From positions 35,345-99,344 of the forward strand of contig JAITFN010000061.1 of the NCBI GenBank assembly GCA_031281345.1: 64,000 nt of DNA, read 5' to 3'. Each line of letters opens with the position of its first letter. The first letter of the stretch is position 1. The position numbers and the translations under genes were made by a program. The notes below the pieces were generated by a model. The model saw nothing but the letters and a program-made list of their open reading frames with translations, was not told where the DNA came from and searched no databases. Positions 35,753 through 43,760 of this stretch are shown here, in pieces. The stretch comes from Candidatus Fibrimonadaceae bacterium (GTDB lineage: Bacteria; Fibrobacterota; Fibrobacteria; Fibrobacterales; Fibrobacteraceae).

Positions 35753-36169
35753 TTATTTGGTGCGTGTTGGTGGGTATTTAAACGAGAATTTAATACCAGC
35801 TTTATTGTGGACAATAGACATATTGCCTTTACTTATCACATTCATTCCTATAATCATATCAAAACTATGAATAGGTTTACAAGACATTGCTCTAATATCT
35901 TTGAACAGAATATTGTTGGGCAACATCAAAGATAACATATGAGTTTTCACAATAGCTATCCCATTAGCGTGTTTCATTTGAACCTCTGCTATATTTGGAA
36001 GTTTCAGTTTTTTAGCAATGGTTTCAGATATAACACAACAATTTGCACCTGTGTCCCAAAGTGCTTTTAGGTTTGTTCCAATGCCTGTTTTTTGGTTAAA
36101 AACAGAAACATTTACTATGATTTCGCCAATTTCAGAATCATAATTTATAGCGAATGAATTTTTAGACAT
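35753..36169 (-). CDS. Retropepsin-like aspartyl protease
   Basis: 138 residues. LKALWDTGANCCVISETIA contains the D-T-G-A catalytic motif, and FDMIIGMNVIS is the second conserved hydrophobic-G motif of retropepsin-like proteases, which act as dimers. No signal peptide. Overlaps the upstream small gene by eight bases, so the two are co-translated. The substrate is unknown. Confidence 0.75.
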   Translation of the reverse strand: MSKNSFAINYDSEIGEIIVNVSVFNQKTGIGTNLKALWDTGANCCVISETIAKKLKLPNIAEVQMKHANGIAIVKTHMLSLMLPNNILFKDIRAMSCKPIHSFDMIIGMNVISKGNMSIVHNKAGIKFSFKYPPTRTK

Positions 36170-36422
36170 TATCCAAACGCAGGGAATAAGGTATGTTTAT
36201 GCTATATGCGGAATCGTCTGGCAAGCATTTGTAAACAGAATAATTTCCGGCTCCAAATTTTTGTTCGCCGATTTCAACTGCCTCTCCAAGCGAATCAAAA
36301 GCATCTATTATTTTCCTGCCAGAAAGCAACAATTCTTTGCCAAAAAAACGCTTGCAAAGCTCCTTTTGGTGCTTTATGAAATAGTTTAAAGCTATTTTCT
36401 GTTTTGAAAGTTTTCTTTCCAT
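36162..36422 (-). CDS. Small hypothetical protein paired with the aspartyl protease
   Basis: 86 residues, charged (MERKLSKQKIALNYFIKHQ...) and overlapping the protease gene by eight bases. No family recognised. It may be a substrate, adaptor or regulator of the protease. TTTCTATATT lies eight bases upstream of the ATG. Confidence 0.62.
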   Translation of the reverse strand: MERKLSKQKIALNYFIKHQKELCKRFFGKELLLSGRKIIDAFDSLGEAVEIGEQKFGAGNYSVYKCLPDDSAYSINIPYSLRLDNV

Positions 36423-36429
36423 AGGAATT

Positions 36430-36439
36430 AATATAGAAA
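36430..36439 (-). promoter_or_regulatory. Promoter-like element TTTCTATATT
   Basis: Exact consensus on the minus strand, seven bases before the ATG of the small gene at 36422. Leaderless-type spacing. Confidence 0.6.
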
Positions 36440-36487
36440 AAATTTTCGTGCCTGTCCAAAAGCTTTGCTAAGAAAACAGGCATTGTT

Positions 36488-36528
36488 AGAACCCTGCCCG
36501 CGAAGCGAAGCTGGCAGGGTGAGTAAAA
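36488..36528. repeat. Dispersed imperfect palindrome, copy 1
   Basis: AGAACCCTGCCC...GGCAGGGTGAGTAAAA, with CCCTGCC/GGCAGGG stem arms. An inverted copy lies at 37701..37740, so the two bracket the FISUMP gene. REP-like element. Confidence 0.75.
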
Positions 36529-36601
36529 TTTCTTTTGTCAGAACCCCGATGACCCAAATTTTAGGATTAACAGGATTGCCGAGTTAGTAGCAAATTTGTA
36601 G

Positions 36602-36622
36602 GGGCAACCCTTGCGGTTGCCC
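36602..36622. repeat. Hairpin GGGCAACC-n5-GGTTGCCC
   Basis: Eight-base perfect stem with a five-base loop, 12 bases after the FISUMP stop codon. No T-run follows on the minus strand, so it is not a typical intrinsic terminator. It could be a REP-like repeat that stabilises the mRNA end. Confidence 0.5.
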
Positions 36623-36633
36623 AAAATGTGAAT

Positions 36634-37308
36634 TTAATCCTTCACGCAACGGACACTGCGTAAGTACGCACCATTTTGTAGGCTTCCATCCTTACCGTAC
36701 CCTTCACCGTGCATCTCCACGTATAAGGCGTTTCCACCGTTCTGCGAGGCACTCCACCAGTAGCCGTAGTCGCCGACATCGTCGAAATAGCCATTCGATA
36801 CGCCGTAGCCGCCCGGCAAAGCAGAAAAACCAAACTTGTCCTGACCATTGGCTCCTTTGTTCCAGCCACTTTTCGCTCTCAAATACTTTGATGAACCATC
36901 AACAAAGACTATTAACTCTGTCCAATCTGCATAGTTAGGAATATGCCAATCATTGGGACATATTCCCTGATGCTTTATATCTATTTGCGAAGCGCACGAA
37001 CTACTATTACAGCTATCTGGTAATGCCATTGCAGTTGCCCAACTATACAGCCTGCCATAAGTCACGCAGTTGGCAGAATTATTACCATAGCACACATCGG
37101 TATCATTGTCAGGAACATCATAATTTAAATTCTCCGCAAGCCAAGTTTGGGTACCGATTTCAATGGTTTTGTAGTCTTTGCCTTTGTATGGAAGCGAGCC
37201 ATATTCAAAGTTACCACCACCACCGTCATCGCCGCCAGACGAGCAGGAAAATGTGAATGCCAAGGCTATAGAAATAGCCAACCTAAGAACAGACCTAGTC
37301 TTATTCAT
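36634..37308 (-). CDS. FISUMP-domain lipoprotein
   Basis: 224 residues. Lipobox LAFTFSCSSGG, then a FISUMP (Fibrobacter succinogenes major paralogous) domain: YKTIEIGTQTWLAENLNYD, CYGNNSANCVTYGRLYSW, GICPNDWHIPNYADW, FGFSALPGGY, WWSASQ and SVRCVKD. Several Cys are likely in disulfides. Surface- or periplasm-exposed; biochemical role unknown. The domain is common in Fibrobacterota and Bacteroidota. GAGG precedes the ATG. Confidence 0.9.
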   Translation of the reverse strand: MNKTRSVLRLAISIALAFTFSCSSGGDDGGGGNFEYGSLPYKGKDYKTIEIGTQTWLAENLNYDVPDNDTDVCYGNNSANCVTYGRLYSWATAMALPDSCNSSSCASQIDIKHQGICPNDWHIPNYADWTELIVFVDGSSKYLRAKSGWNKGANGQDKFGFSALPGGYGVSNGYFDDVGDYGYWWSASQNGGNALYVEMHGEGYGKDGSLQNGAYLRSVRCVKD

Positions 37309-37555
37309 ATTGAACCTCTTTGTTGAAGGGAAATTTTTTTTGCTTAAATTTGGGGGGGGAGGGGGGCAAATTTGCGTTTAAACGCACGCTAGATGCCCAA
37401 GGTTGGCGATGAGCGACTTGGGAACCATTTTTCGACCCCTGAAAATGAAATGGCTTATTTTGCGTATTTTGGGCGTTATAAGGCAAATCAAAAAAATCAA
37501 TTTTAGAGCCTGCACCGCAAGCCCTGCCAAAAATTGTTTTGCCGATAAAAGACAT
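37301..37555 (-). CDS. Doubtful 84-aa ORF upstream of the FISUMP gene
   Basis: It has a TTTCTATATT element ten bases before its ATG, and its stop overlaps the FISUMP start by eight bases. But its composition is odd (RQPWASSVRLNANLPPSPPK) and it crosses a G-rich run. I cannot tell whether it is a gene or a transcribed leader of the FISUMP gene. Between this ORF and 37767 I see only a palindromic repeat. Confidence 0.25.
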   Translation of the reverse strand: MSFIGKTIFGRACGAGSKIDFFDLPYNAQNTQNKPFHFQGSKNGSQVAHRQPWASSVRLNANLPPSPPKFKQKKFPFNKEVQYE

Positions 37556-37565
37556 ATTCGAGAAT

Positions 37566-37575
37566 AATATAGAAA
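37566..37575 (-). promoter_or_regulatory. Promoter-like element TTTCTATATT
   Basis: Exact consensus on the minus strand. It could drive the FISUMP lipoprotein from a ~260-base leader, or the doubtful ORF in between. Confidence 0.5.
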
Positions 37576-37700
37576 CTTGTTTTTGCCTTTATTCTGAAAA
37601 TCCTGTAAATTCTGTGAAATAAGTATAACGGACACTTAGAAAGATTTTATAGATGGGCTTTTCTCACTATTCCGTTAATTCTGGTTCAGACAATATGCAT

Positions 37701-37740
37701 TTTTACTCACCCTGCCAAATCACTTCGTGGGCAGGGTTCT
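37701..37740. repeat. Dispersed imperfect palindrome, copy 2 (inverted)
   Basis: Reverse complement of copy 1 at 36488..36528 with a few changes and one length difference in the loop. Together they enclose about 1.2 kb. Confidence 0.75.
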
Positions 37741-37766
37741 TTATGCCTTTACAGGCACGAGATTTT

Positions 37767-37776
37767 TTTCTACATT
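37767..37776 (+). promoter_or_regulatory. Promoter-like element TTTCTACATT before argD
   Basis: One-base variant, six bases before the argD ATG, with no ribosome-binding site between. Leaderless-type. Confidence 0.55.
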
Positions 37777-37782
37777 CCCTAA

Positions 37783-38994
37783 ATGAAAACAAATTTTCAC
37801 GAACAGGATTCCAAAATCATAGCCTCAACGTATGCAAAGGCAAATGTGGACTTCACGCACGGAAAGGGTGCTTTGCTCTTTGATAGCAAAGGGAAGGAAT
37901 ACTTGGATTTTTCGAGCGGAATATCCGTCAATGCGCTTGGGCACTCTCACCCAGCCATAAAAAAAGCCATAAAAGAGCAGAGCGAAAATTTTTCACATAT
38001 TTCAAACTTATTCCCAAACTCACCGCAAATAAAACTCGCTCAGAAAATGCTCTCGCTGACCAAATTCGGAAAAGAAAAAGGAAAAGCTTTTTTTTGCAAC
38101 TCTGGCACAGAAGCAAATGAAGCCGCCATAAAATTCGCGAGAAAATATTTTCACAGCAAAGGCGAAAAAAAGCGTGGTGAAATAATAACATTTGAAAACA
38201 GTTTTCACGGGCGCACTTATGGCGCGCTTGCCGCAACAGGGCAAGAAAAACTGAAAGAGGGTTTTGGTTCAATGCCTGCCGGATTCAAGCACGTGGAATG
38301 GAACAATGCGGAGGAATTGCAAAAGGCAGTTGGCAAAAACACGGCGGCTATAATGCTTGAGCCTGTGGTTGCAGAAGGCGGAATTTTGATGCCTTCAAAA
38401 AAATTCATAGAGACGATAAACCAGATCAAAAAGCAAAGCGGTTGCCTAATTATAGCAGACGAAATTCAAATTGGGTTTGGGCGTTGCGGAGCGATTTCCT
38501 GCTCGGAGCTTTTTGGCATAAACGCAGACATTACAACTTGGGCAAAATCTTTGGGTGGCGGCTTGCCGCTTGGCTTGGTGCTTATGAATGCAAAAATTGC
38601 CGAGTGCCTAAAACCAGGCGACCACGGAACCACTTTTGGCGGGAATCCCATTGCTTGCGCCGCGGGTCTTGCTGTTTTGGAGATTATTTCAAAGCCAAAA
38701 ATTCTCTCAAATGTAAAGGAGCGTTCTTTGCAGTTGAAAAATGGGTTGGAAGCTCTTGCAAAAAAACATCCCTGTCTTGGCAAAGTTCGCGGCTGTGGCT
38801 TGCTGCTCGGCATTGAGTGCAAAAAACCTGTGGCATATATAATTTCCGCTTGCAGGGAACAAGGCTTGATTATTTTGCGTGCCGGCACAGATGTTTTGCG
38901 TTTTTTGCCGCCGCTCATTGTGACAAAAGCACAGGTAAATGAGGCTTTGAAAAAATTGGATAGAGGATTAGCGAATGTTAGACTCCATAATTAA
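37783..38994 (+). CDS. argD: Acetylornithine aminotransferase
   Basis: 403 residues, class III PLP aminotransferase. FCNSGTEANEAAIKFARKY, ENSFHGRTYGALAATGQ, IADEIQIGFGRCG and TTWAKSLGGGLPLG (with the PLP lysine) are conserved as in ArgD. It makes N-acetylornithine in arginine synthesis; a related role in lysine/DAP synthesis is possible. It overlaps the next gene by 20 bases. Confidence 0.9.
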   Translation: MKTNFHEQDSKIIASTYAKANVDFTHGKGALLFDSKGKEYLDFSSGISVNALGHSHPAIKKAIKEQSENFSHISNLFPNSPQIKLAQKMLSLTKFGKEKGKAFFCNSGTEANEAAIKFARKYFHSKGEKKRGEIITFENSFHGRTYGALAATGQEKLKEGFGSMPAGFKHVEWNNAEELQKAVGKNTAAIMLEPVVAEGGILMPSKKFIETINQIKKQSGCLIIADEIQIGFGRCGAISCSELFGINADITTWAKSLGGGLPLGLVLMNAKIAECLKPGDHGTTFGGNPIACAAGLAVLEIISKPKILSNVKERSLQLKNGLEALAKKHPCLGKVRGCGLLLGIECKKPVAYIISACREQGLIILRAGTDVLRFLPPLIVTKAQVNEALKKLDRGLANVRLHN

Positions 38995-39625
38995 AGAAAC
39001 CAAAGCAAATCCAAACGCTGCGATTATTTGGATGCACGGGCTTGGCGCAGATGGCCACGACTTTGCAGACATTGCCCCAGAACTTGGACTACCCGAAAAT
39101 TTAGCTATAAGATTTATTTTTCCGCACGCACCCATAATGCCTGTCACGATAAATGGCGGTTATAAAATGCGTGCTTGGTACGATATTTCAGATATGGATT
39201 TGGGGCATAATCCAGATATTGAGGGTATTGAAAAAAATTCCAAATTTGTTGCAGAATTCGTGGATGCGGAAATTGAAAAGGGCATAAGTTCGGAAAAAAT
39301 TTTGCTCATAGGATTTAGCCAAGGCGGAGTTATGGCTTTGCACACGGCTACTCGCTACCCAAAAAAGCTGGCAGGTGTCGCAAGCCTATCTTCTTATTTT
39401 CCCACAACAAGTACTATGCCGAGTGACGGAGTGAACTCAAAAATTCCCGTATTTTTTGGCTACGGAAACTACGATAATGTTGTATCGCCCTCTCTCAGCC
39501 AAAAAGCCTATGATTTTTTGAAATCAAATGGGAATCCGATAGAGAAGCATTCTTACGATATGCAGCATTCGGTGTGCATAGAAGAATTGACCACGCTCGG
39601 AAAGTGGATTGCAAAATGCCTGTAA
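38975..39625 (+). CDS. Alpha/beta hydrolase, phospholipase/carboxylesterase family
   Basis: 216 residues. WMHGLGADGHDFADIAPEL gives the oxyanion loop, LLIGFSQGGVMALHTA the nucleophile serine in GFSQGG, GNYDNVVS the Asp and MQHSVCIEE the His. It hydrolyses carboxylic esters; no signal peptide. AGAGGA precedes the ATG. It lies between argD and mqnD without an obvious pathway link. Confidence 0.88.
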   Translation: MLDSIIKETKANPNAAIIWMHGLGADGHDFADIAPELGLPENLAIRFIFPHAPIMPVTINGGYKMRAWYDISDMDLGHNPDIEGIEKNSKFVAEFVDAEIEKGISSEKILLIGFSQGGVMALHTATRYPKKLAGVASLSSYFPTTSTMPSDGVNSKIPVFFGYGNYDNVVSPSLSQKAYDFLKSNGNPIEKHSYDMQHSVCIEELTTLGKWIAKCL

Positions 39626-40395
39626 AAATTTCACTGGGTATTTCCCCTTGCCCAAACGATACCTTTATCTATCAAAACCTCATTGAAGGCAAAGTCCAAA
39701 CCCCTTGCCCTATTTCAGTTGAATATGCAGATGTTCAAACCTTGAATGAAAAAGTTTTGAAAGGCGAATTGGATATGGCAAAAGTGAGTTGTGCCGTATA
39801 TCCTTTGGTTAAAGACAATTACAGAATTTTAGATAGCGGCGGTGCAATGGGCTATGGCTGCGGACCTCTGTTGCTTTCTTCTTTCAGCGAAAAATTTGAA
39901 CCCGAATTTCCAGTCTATTTACCAGGCGAACAAACAACCGCCGCCGCCTTATTCAAATTCTGGATAAAAAAAAATAACCACAAAATCCAAATCTTAAAAT
40001 TTGACGAACTCTACCGCGAGCTTCTTGAGAAAAAAATAAAACAGGGAGTGATTATACACGAGCATCGCTTTACTTGGCAAAGAGACGGTTTGCATTTAAT
40101 AGCAGACTTGGGTGCATATTGGGAACAGGAATTGCAAGTTCCAATTCCGCTGGGCTGCACGGTCATAAAAAGAGATTTGGGCGAAGAATTTGCCAAAGAG
40201 ATGGATTTATGCGTTCAAAAAAGTTTGAAACTCGCTTGGGAACGCAAAGAACCTGTTACCGATTTCATAAGAAAACTAGCCCAAATAGACGATTATGAGG
40301 TAATTTTGCAGCATATAAAGATGTTTGTGAATGAGTATTCGCTGAATAGAGGTGAAAAAAGCGAAAAAGCATTTAGTTTACTATATTTGCAATAG
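39616..40395 (+). CDS. mqnD: 1,4-dihydroxy-6-naphthoate synthase
   Basis: About 259 residues from the ATG at 39616; the track's 14 extra residues overlap the esterase. SLGISPCPNDTFIYQNLIEGKV, VKDNYRILDSGGAMGYGCGPL and PLGCTVIKRD are typical of MqnD. It completes dihydroxynaphthoate synthesis in the futalosine menaquinone pathway. Its presence implies the cell makes menaquinone; the other mqn genes are not in this window. Confidence 0.92.
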   Translation: MPVKISLGISPCPNDTFIYQNLIEGKVQTPCPISVEYADVQTLNEKVLKGELDMAKVSCAVYPLVKDNYRILDSGGAMGYGCGPLLLSSFSEKFEPEFPVYLPGEQTTAAALFKFWIKKNNHKIQILKFDELYRELLEKKIKQGVIIHEHRFTWQRDGLHLIADLGAYWEQELQVPIPLGCTVIKRDLGEEFAKEMDLCVQKSLKLAWERKEPVTDFIRKLAQIDDYEVILQHIKMFVNEYSLNRGEKSEKAFSLLYLQ

Positions 40396-41526
40396 ATGCC
40401 TCAAAACCCAAACGAAATTTATTGGAATTCAGACCGCAAAATGCGTTTTTTGTTTGCAGCTTCTGGTTTCGCAGTATTTTTTGCACTGCTCTATTATTTG
40501 TCCGATGTGCTTACCCCCTTTGTTGTGGCGTTTTTGCTCGCTTATATTTTGAATCCGCTTGTGAATATTCTGCAAAAAAAAATCAAATACAGGTGGGTGG
40601 CTGCCATTTTGGTTTTGCTCATTGTGCTGGTGGTTTGCATTGGAGCGGCATTTATATTTGTCCCTATGATGATTGATCAGGGCGTGAATTTGGGACGTTT
40701 ATTGCAAAAATATGCGCATAACAGTGCTTGGAAAGAAACCCTAATGAAATATTTGCCAGATGAATTTTTGGAAAAAATACAAAATATATGGGAAGAAAAA
40801 AATTTTGAACCTGTTATGAACAAGCTTCAAAATATGGATTTGCTCAAAATTTCGCAGAGCATTTTGGGAAAGATTTTGCCGGGAGCAGTTGGCGTGTTTT
40901 CTGGGGTTGGCAGGGTGCTGGTGTGGTTTATAGGTCTTTTTATGGTTGCACTTTGCCTAGTGCTTATGTTGCTGGATTTTGAGAATATGAAAAAAAACTT
41001 GGCTTTGCAAATTCCCAAAGAATACTCAGAAAAAGTTTTGCAGTTTTTTAGTTCTTTTGATAACATAATGAGCAAGTATTTTAGAGCGCAAACATCCATT
41101 GCCGCTATAGTCGGGGTGCTTTTTGCAATATCGTTTAACATAATGGGATTACCTTTGGGGCTCCCCTTTGGGCTTTTTATAGGTGTTTTGAATATGGTTC
41201 CATATATGCAAATAGCGAGCATTCCAATAGCAGCATTTTTAGGTTTAATCTATTCTTTGGAAACAGGAATTGCTTATTGGCAGGTGGTTTTAATAATAAC
41301 TGCAATTTACGGGGGTGTTCAAGTTTTGCAAGATATGGTGATAACTCCAAAAATAATGGGAGGCGTACTTGGTCTTTCTCCAATTCTCATTTTGATGTCT
41401 CTTGCGATTTGGGGAAAACTGCTGGGATTTTTGGGATTTGTGCTTGCCATTCCATTCACGTGCATTGCCATTGCCACATATAAAAGCTATCTTGAGAGGA
41501 ATAAGGGTACAGCTAAATGCGACTAG
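40396..41526 (+). CDS. AI-2E/PerM-family membrane transporter
   Basis: 376 residues with about seven to eight membrane segments (FLFAASGFAVFFALLYYLS, VVAFLLAYILNPLV, and the cluster from ~290 on). The VVAFLLAYILNPLV and GGVLGLSPILILMSL stretches are typical of the AI-2E transporter family. Substrate unknown; some members are Na+/H+ antiporters. A TTACTATATT element lies nine bases before the ATG inside mqnD. Confidence 0.85.
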   Translation: MPQNPNEIYWNSDRKMRFLFAASGFAVFFALLYYLSDVLTPFVVAFLLAYILNPLVNILQKKIKYRWVAAILVLLIVLVVCIGAAFIFVPMMIDQGVNLGRLLQKYAHNSAWKETLMKYLPDEFLEKIQNIWEEKNFEPVMNKLQNMDLLKISQSILGKILPGAVGVFSGVGRVLVWFIGLFMVALCLVLMLLDFENMKKNLALQIPKEYSEKVLQFFSSFDNIMSKYFRAQTSIAAIVGVLFAISFNIMGLPLGLPFGLFIGVLNMVPYMQIASIPIAAFLGLIYSLETGIAYWQVVLIITAIYGGVQVLQDMVITPKIMGGVLGLSPILILMSLAIWGKLLGFLGFVLAIPFTCIAIATYKSYLERNKGTAKCD

Positions 41527-42647
41527 ACAAATATTTGCAGGCGAAATATCCAGAATATTCCAGAACAGATTTGCAAAAAATAATTGCAGACAAAAAAGTT
41601 TTATTAAACGGCAAACCCTTGCTCAAAAGTTTTGAAGTAGAGGAAAATAATGATTTGCCTATTGAAATTTTGCAGTTGCCCGTTAAAACAGAAAGTAATT
41701 TGGAACCAGAAAATATCCCGCTGAACATCGTTTTTGAAGACGAGCATTTAGCGGTAATCAATAAACCGCGTGATATGGCAATGCACCCAGGAAACGGAGT
41801 GAGCAAAAAAACGCTTGCTGCCGCATTACTTTGGCATTTCAAAAATCTCTCCCAAGTGAATGGCCCGCTACGCCCTGGAATTTTGCACAGGCTAGACAAA
41901 GACACCCCCGGTCTTTTGGTTGTTGCAAAAACAGATTTGGCTCACAGGGAGTTAACCCGCCAACTGGAAGAGAGAATTTTAGAGCGAACATATCGAGCGG
42001 TGATTTGGGGAATTTTACGCGACCAAGAAGGCGAAATTGATGCACCCATAGAACGCGACCAAAGGAACCGCCTTAAAATGAGCGTACAATCAGAAGGCAA
42101 AGTTGCAAAAACAAATTACAAAACGCTGGAAACTTATGGCATTGCATCTTTGGTTGAGTTCAAGCTGAACACAGGAAGAACCCACCAAATAAGGGTTCAC
42201 GCACGATACTTGGGAAATCCGGTTGTTGGTGACCCACTTTACGAAGGCAGGGAAGAAAGTTCAAAAAGAATAGATACCATTTACAAACCGGTGGCAGAAA
42301 AACTTTTGGAATTTGCCCCTGCCCAGCTTTTGCAGTCTTATAAAATAAAATTCAAACACCCCAAAACAAAAAAAGCAATGGAATTCAAAATAGAAGAAGA
42401 CGAGTCTTTAAAAAAGGCTCTTGACTTTTTGCGAAAAAACCGCGAGAAAAATAATTTACCCGTGCAGCTTTTTGAACCGCCCCAAATTTTCGCAAACCCC
42501 GAAGACATTGAGCTACCCCCCGAAGAAATTGAAGAAATGCCTGTGAAAGAACGCCCAACAAGGGCAGAGCGCTATGCCGCCACAAAAATAAAACGTGCCT
42601 TGAAAAAAGAAAAGAAGCTTATGCTCCAGACAAAAGATAATCCCTGA
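41517..42647 (+). CDS. rluD: RluD-like pseudouridine synthase
   Basis: 376 residues. An N-terminal S4 RNA-binding domain (MRLDKYLQAKYPEYSRTDLQ) is followed by the RluA catalytic core: ILHRLDKDTPGLLVVAKT with the catalytic Asp, and GRTHQIRVHARYLGNPVVGD. It isomerises uridines, probably in 23S rRNA. About 75 charged residues are added at the C-terminus. Overlaps the permease gene by ten bases. Confidence 0.9.
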   Translation: MRLDKYLQAKYPEYSRTDLQKIIADKKVLLNGKPLLKSFEVEENNDLPIEILQLPVKTESNLEPENIPLNIVFEDEHLAVINKPRDMAMHPGNGVSKKTLAAALLWHFKNLSQVNGPLRPGILHRLDKDTPGLLVVAKTDLAHRELTRQLEERILERTYRAVIWGILRDQEGEIDAPIERDQRNRLKMSVQSEGKVAKTNYKTLETYGIASLVEFKLNTGRTHQIRVHARYLGNPVVGDPLYEGREESSKRIDTIYKPVAEKLLEFAPAQLLQSYKIKFKHPKTKKAMEFKIEEDESLKKALDFLRKNREKNNLPVQLFEPPQIFANPEDIELPPEEIEEMPVKERPTRAERYAATKIKRALKKEKKLMLQTKDNP

Positions 42648-43056
42648 ATATCCTGTCTTTTTCACAAATATGGTCTATCCACCAATCTTTGAGAAAATCC
42701 AAAAATTCTTGAGCATTGTGATCCCATAAACTTTTGCTTCCCTCATGGGATAGCTTATGCCTCAACTCATTGTGCCAAGCCTGATGTTTTTTAAAATCGC
42801 TGAAACCGCACTTGCGCAAAAAATCCTCTTCAACATCAAAATGTATGTGCGTATATTCGGTCACCATACCGATTACCGACTTGAGTACATTTTCACCGTG
42901 CTTATTCTGCATTGCATAGAATAGAGAATTGATGGTGGAAACAATCCCCTTGTGCTGCTCGTCAATAATGTGTATTCCCAAATCGTATTCGGGTTTCCAC
43001 ACAATAAAGAGATTATGGTTAAACAAACCGTCATCTGTTATTGATTTTTCTTCCAT
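42619..43056 (-). CDS. Bacteriohemerythrin
   Basis: 145 residues. FIVWKPEYDLGIHIIDEQHKG, HIHFDVEEDFLRKCGF, KKHQAWHNEL and WWIDHICEKDR give the di-iron ligands (H...HxxxE...HxxxH...HxxxxD). Such proteins bind or scavenge O2 in anaerobes. TTTCTACATT lies eight bases before the ATG. A second copy is at 47173. Confidence 0.9.
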   Translation of the reverse strand: MEEKSITDDGLFNHNLFIVWKPEYDLGIHIIDEQHKGIVSTINSLFYAMQNKHGENVLKSVIGMVTEYTHIHFDVEEDFLRKCGFSDFKKHQAWHNELRHKLSHEGSKSLWDHNAQEFLDFLKDWWIDHICEKDRIFRDYLLSGA

Positions 43057-43064
43057 ATAGGCAT

Positions 43065-43074
43065 AATGTAGAAA
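43065..43074 (-). promoter_or_regulatory. Promoter-like element TTTCTACATT
   Basis: Eight bases before the bacteriohemerythrin ATG on the minus strand, leaderless-type spacing. Confidence 0.55.
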
Positions 43075-43082
43075 ATTACAAA

Positions 43083-43757
43083 TTACCCAAACCTATTATG
43101 AAACCACCCATACCACTTTGCCGGATTTTCCAAAATCAAATTTTCCAACCAAGAATGGTAATGGGTGTAAAAATTTTCTGAAGGTATTTTTTTTATTTGC
43201 CCAAAATAACCGCAAAATACGGAAGTTTGGGGGCGGTGCTCCAAAATAAAAGCAGGGAGAGGGTTGCAGCGAACCTTAACACCCAAAAAAGAACTCTCGC
43301 ATTTTTCCCTTATGGAGTGCGGAGGCAGCTTTTTAAAATTCTGGTCAGCTATTAGTCCGAATAAACCGCCATTATCAATAAAATCTATCAAATGCTCCGG
43401 TTCTATTTTTTTTGTAAAGCATTTCCCGTTGATTGTTCTTTTCTTTTGCAGCCATATATCAAAAAATTTTGGCTTTTGCTCTTGCACAGAGGCATTTAAA
43501 GGCACGCCGCTTTCTGCAAGCCTAAAACCAAAAAGTTCGTGGTTTCCGTAATGCGCGGTTAAAAAAATACCGCCTTTTTTCATTTCTTCTAAAATTGGGA
43601 GCGGATCGCTCGGTCTTGGGTGCCTAAAAACAAAATCAAAGGCATCGCAGAGCAAATTTCTCAAAACTTCGCCATATTTTGGCTGTTTTACGCCCGCTTT
43701 TTCAAAAAAAGGCTGGGTTAAACGCAAATTTTTTGCAAATACAGCACGTTTCCACAT
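43083..43757 (-). CDS. Lipid A acyltransferase-like protein (LpxL/HtrB family), short
   Basis: 224 residues. FLTAHYGNHELFGFRLAES holds the HX4E acyltransferase motif, with GGLFGLIADQNFKKLPP and WYGWFHNRF as further family marks. Homologues add a secondary acyl chain to lipid A or a similar lipid. It is shorter than the usual ~300 residues: the N-terminal membrane anchor is missing. Starts four bases after the previous gene's stop. Confidence 0.82.
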   Translation of the reverse strand: MWKRAVFAKNLRLTQPFFEKAGVKQPKYGEVLRNLLCDAFDFVFRHPRPSDPLPILEEMKKGGIFLTAHYGNHELFGFRLAESGVPLNASVQEQKPKFFDIWLQKKRTINGKCFTKKIEPEHLIDFIDNGGLFGLIADQNFKKLPPHSIREKCESSFLGVKVRCNPLPAFILEHRPQTSVFCGYFGQIKKIPSENFYTHYHSWLENLILENPAKWYGWFHNRFG

Positions 43758-43760
43758 ATT

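Noticed and set aside
36602-36622. Intrinsic terminator for the FISUMP gene
   Set aside because: The stem is good but no run of T follows on the minus strand; kept as a repeat instead.
38466-38918. 150-aa minus-strand ORF
   Set aside because: Shadow of argD, which carries all PLP-enzyme motifs in its own frame.
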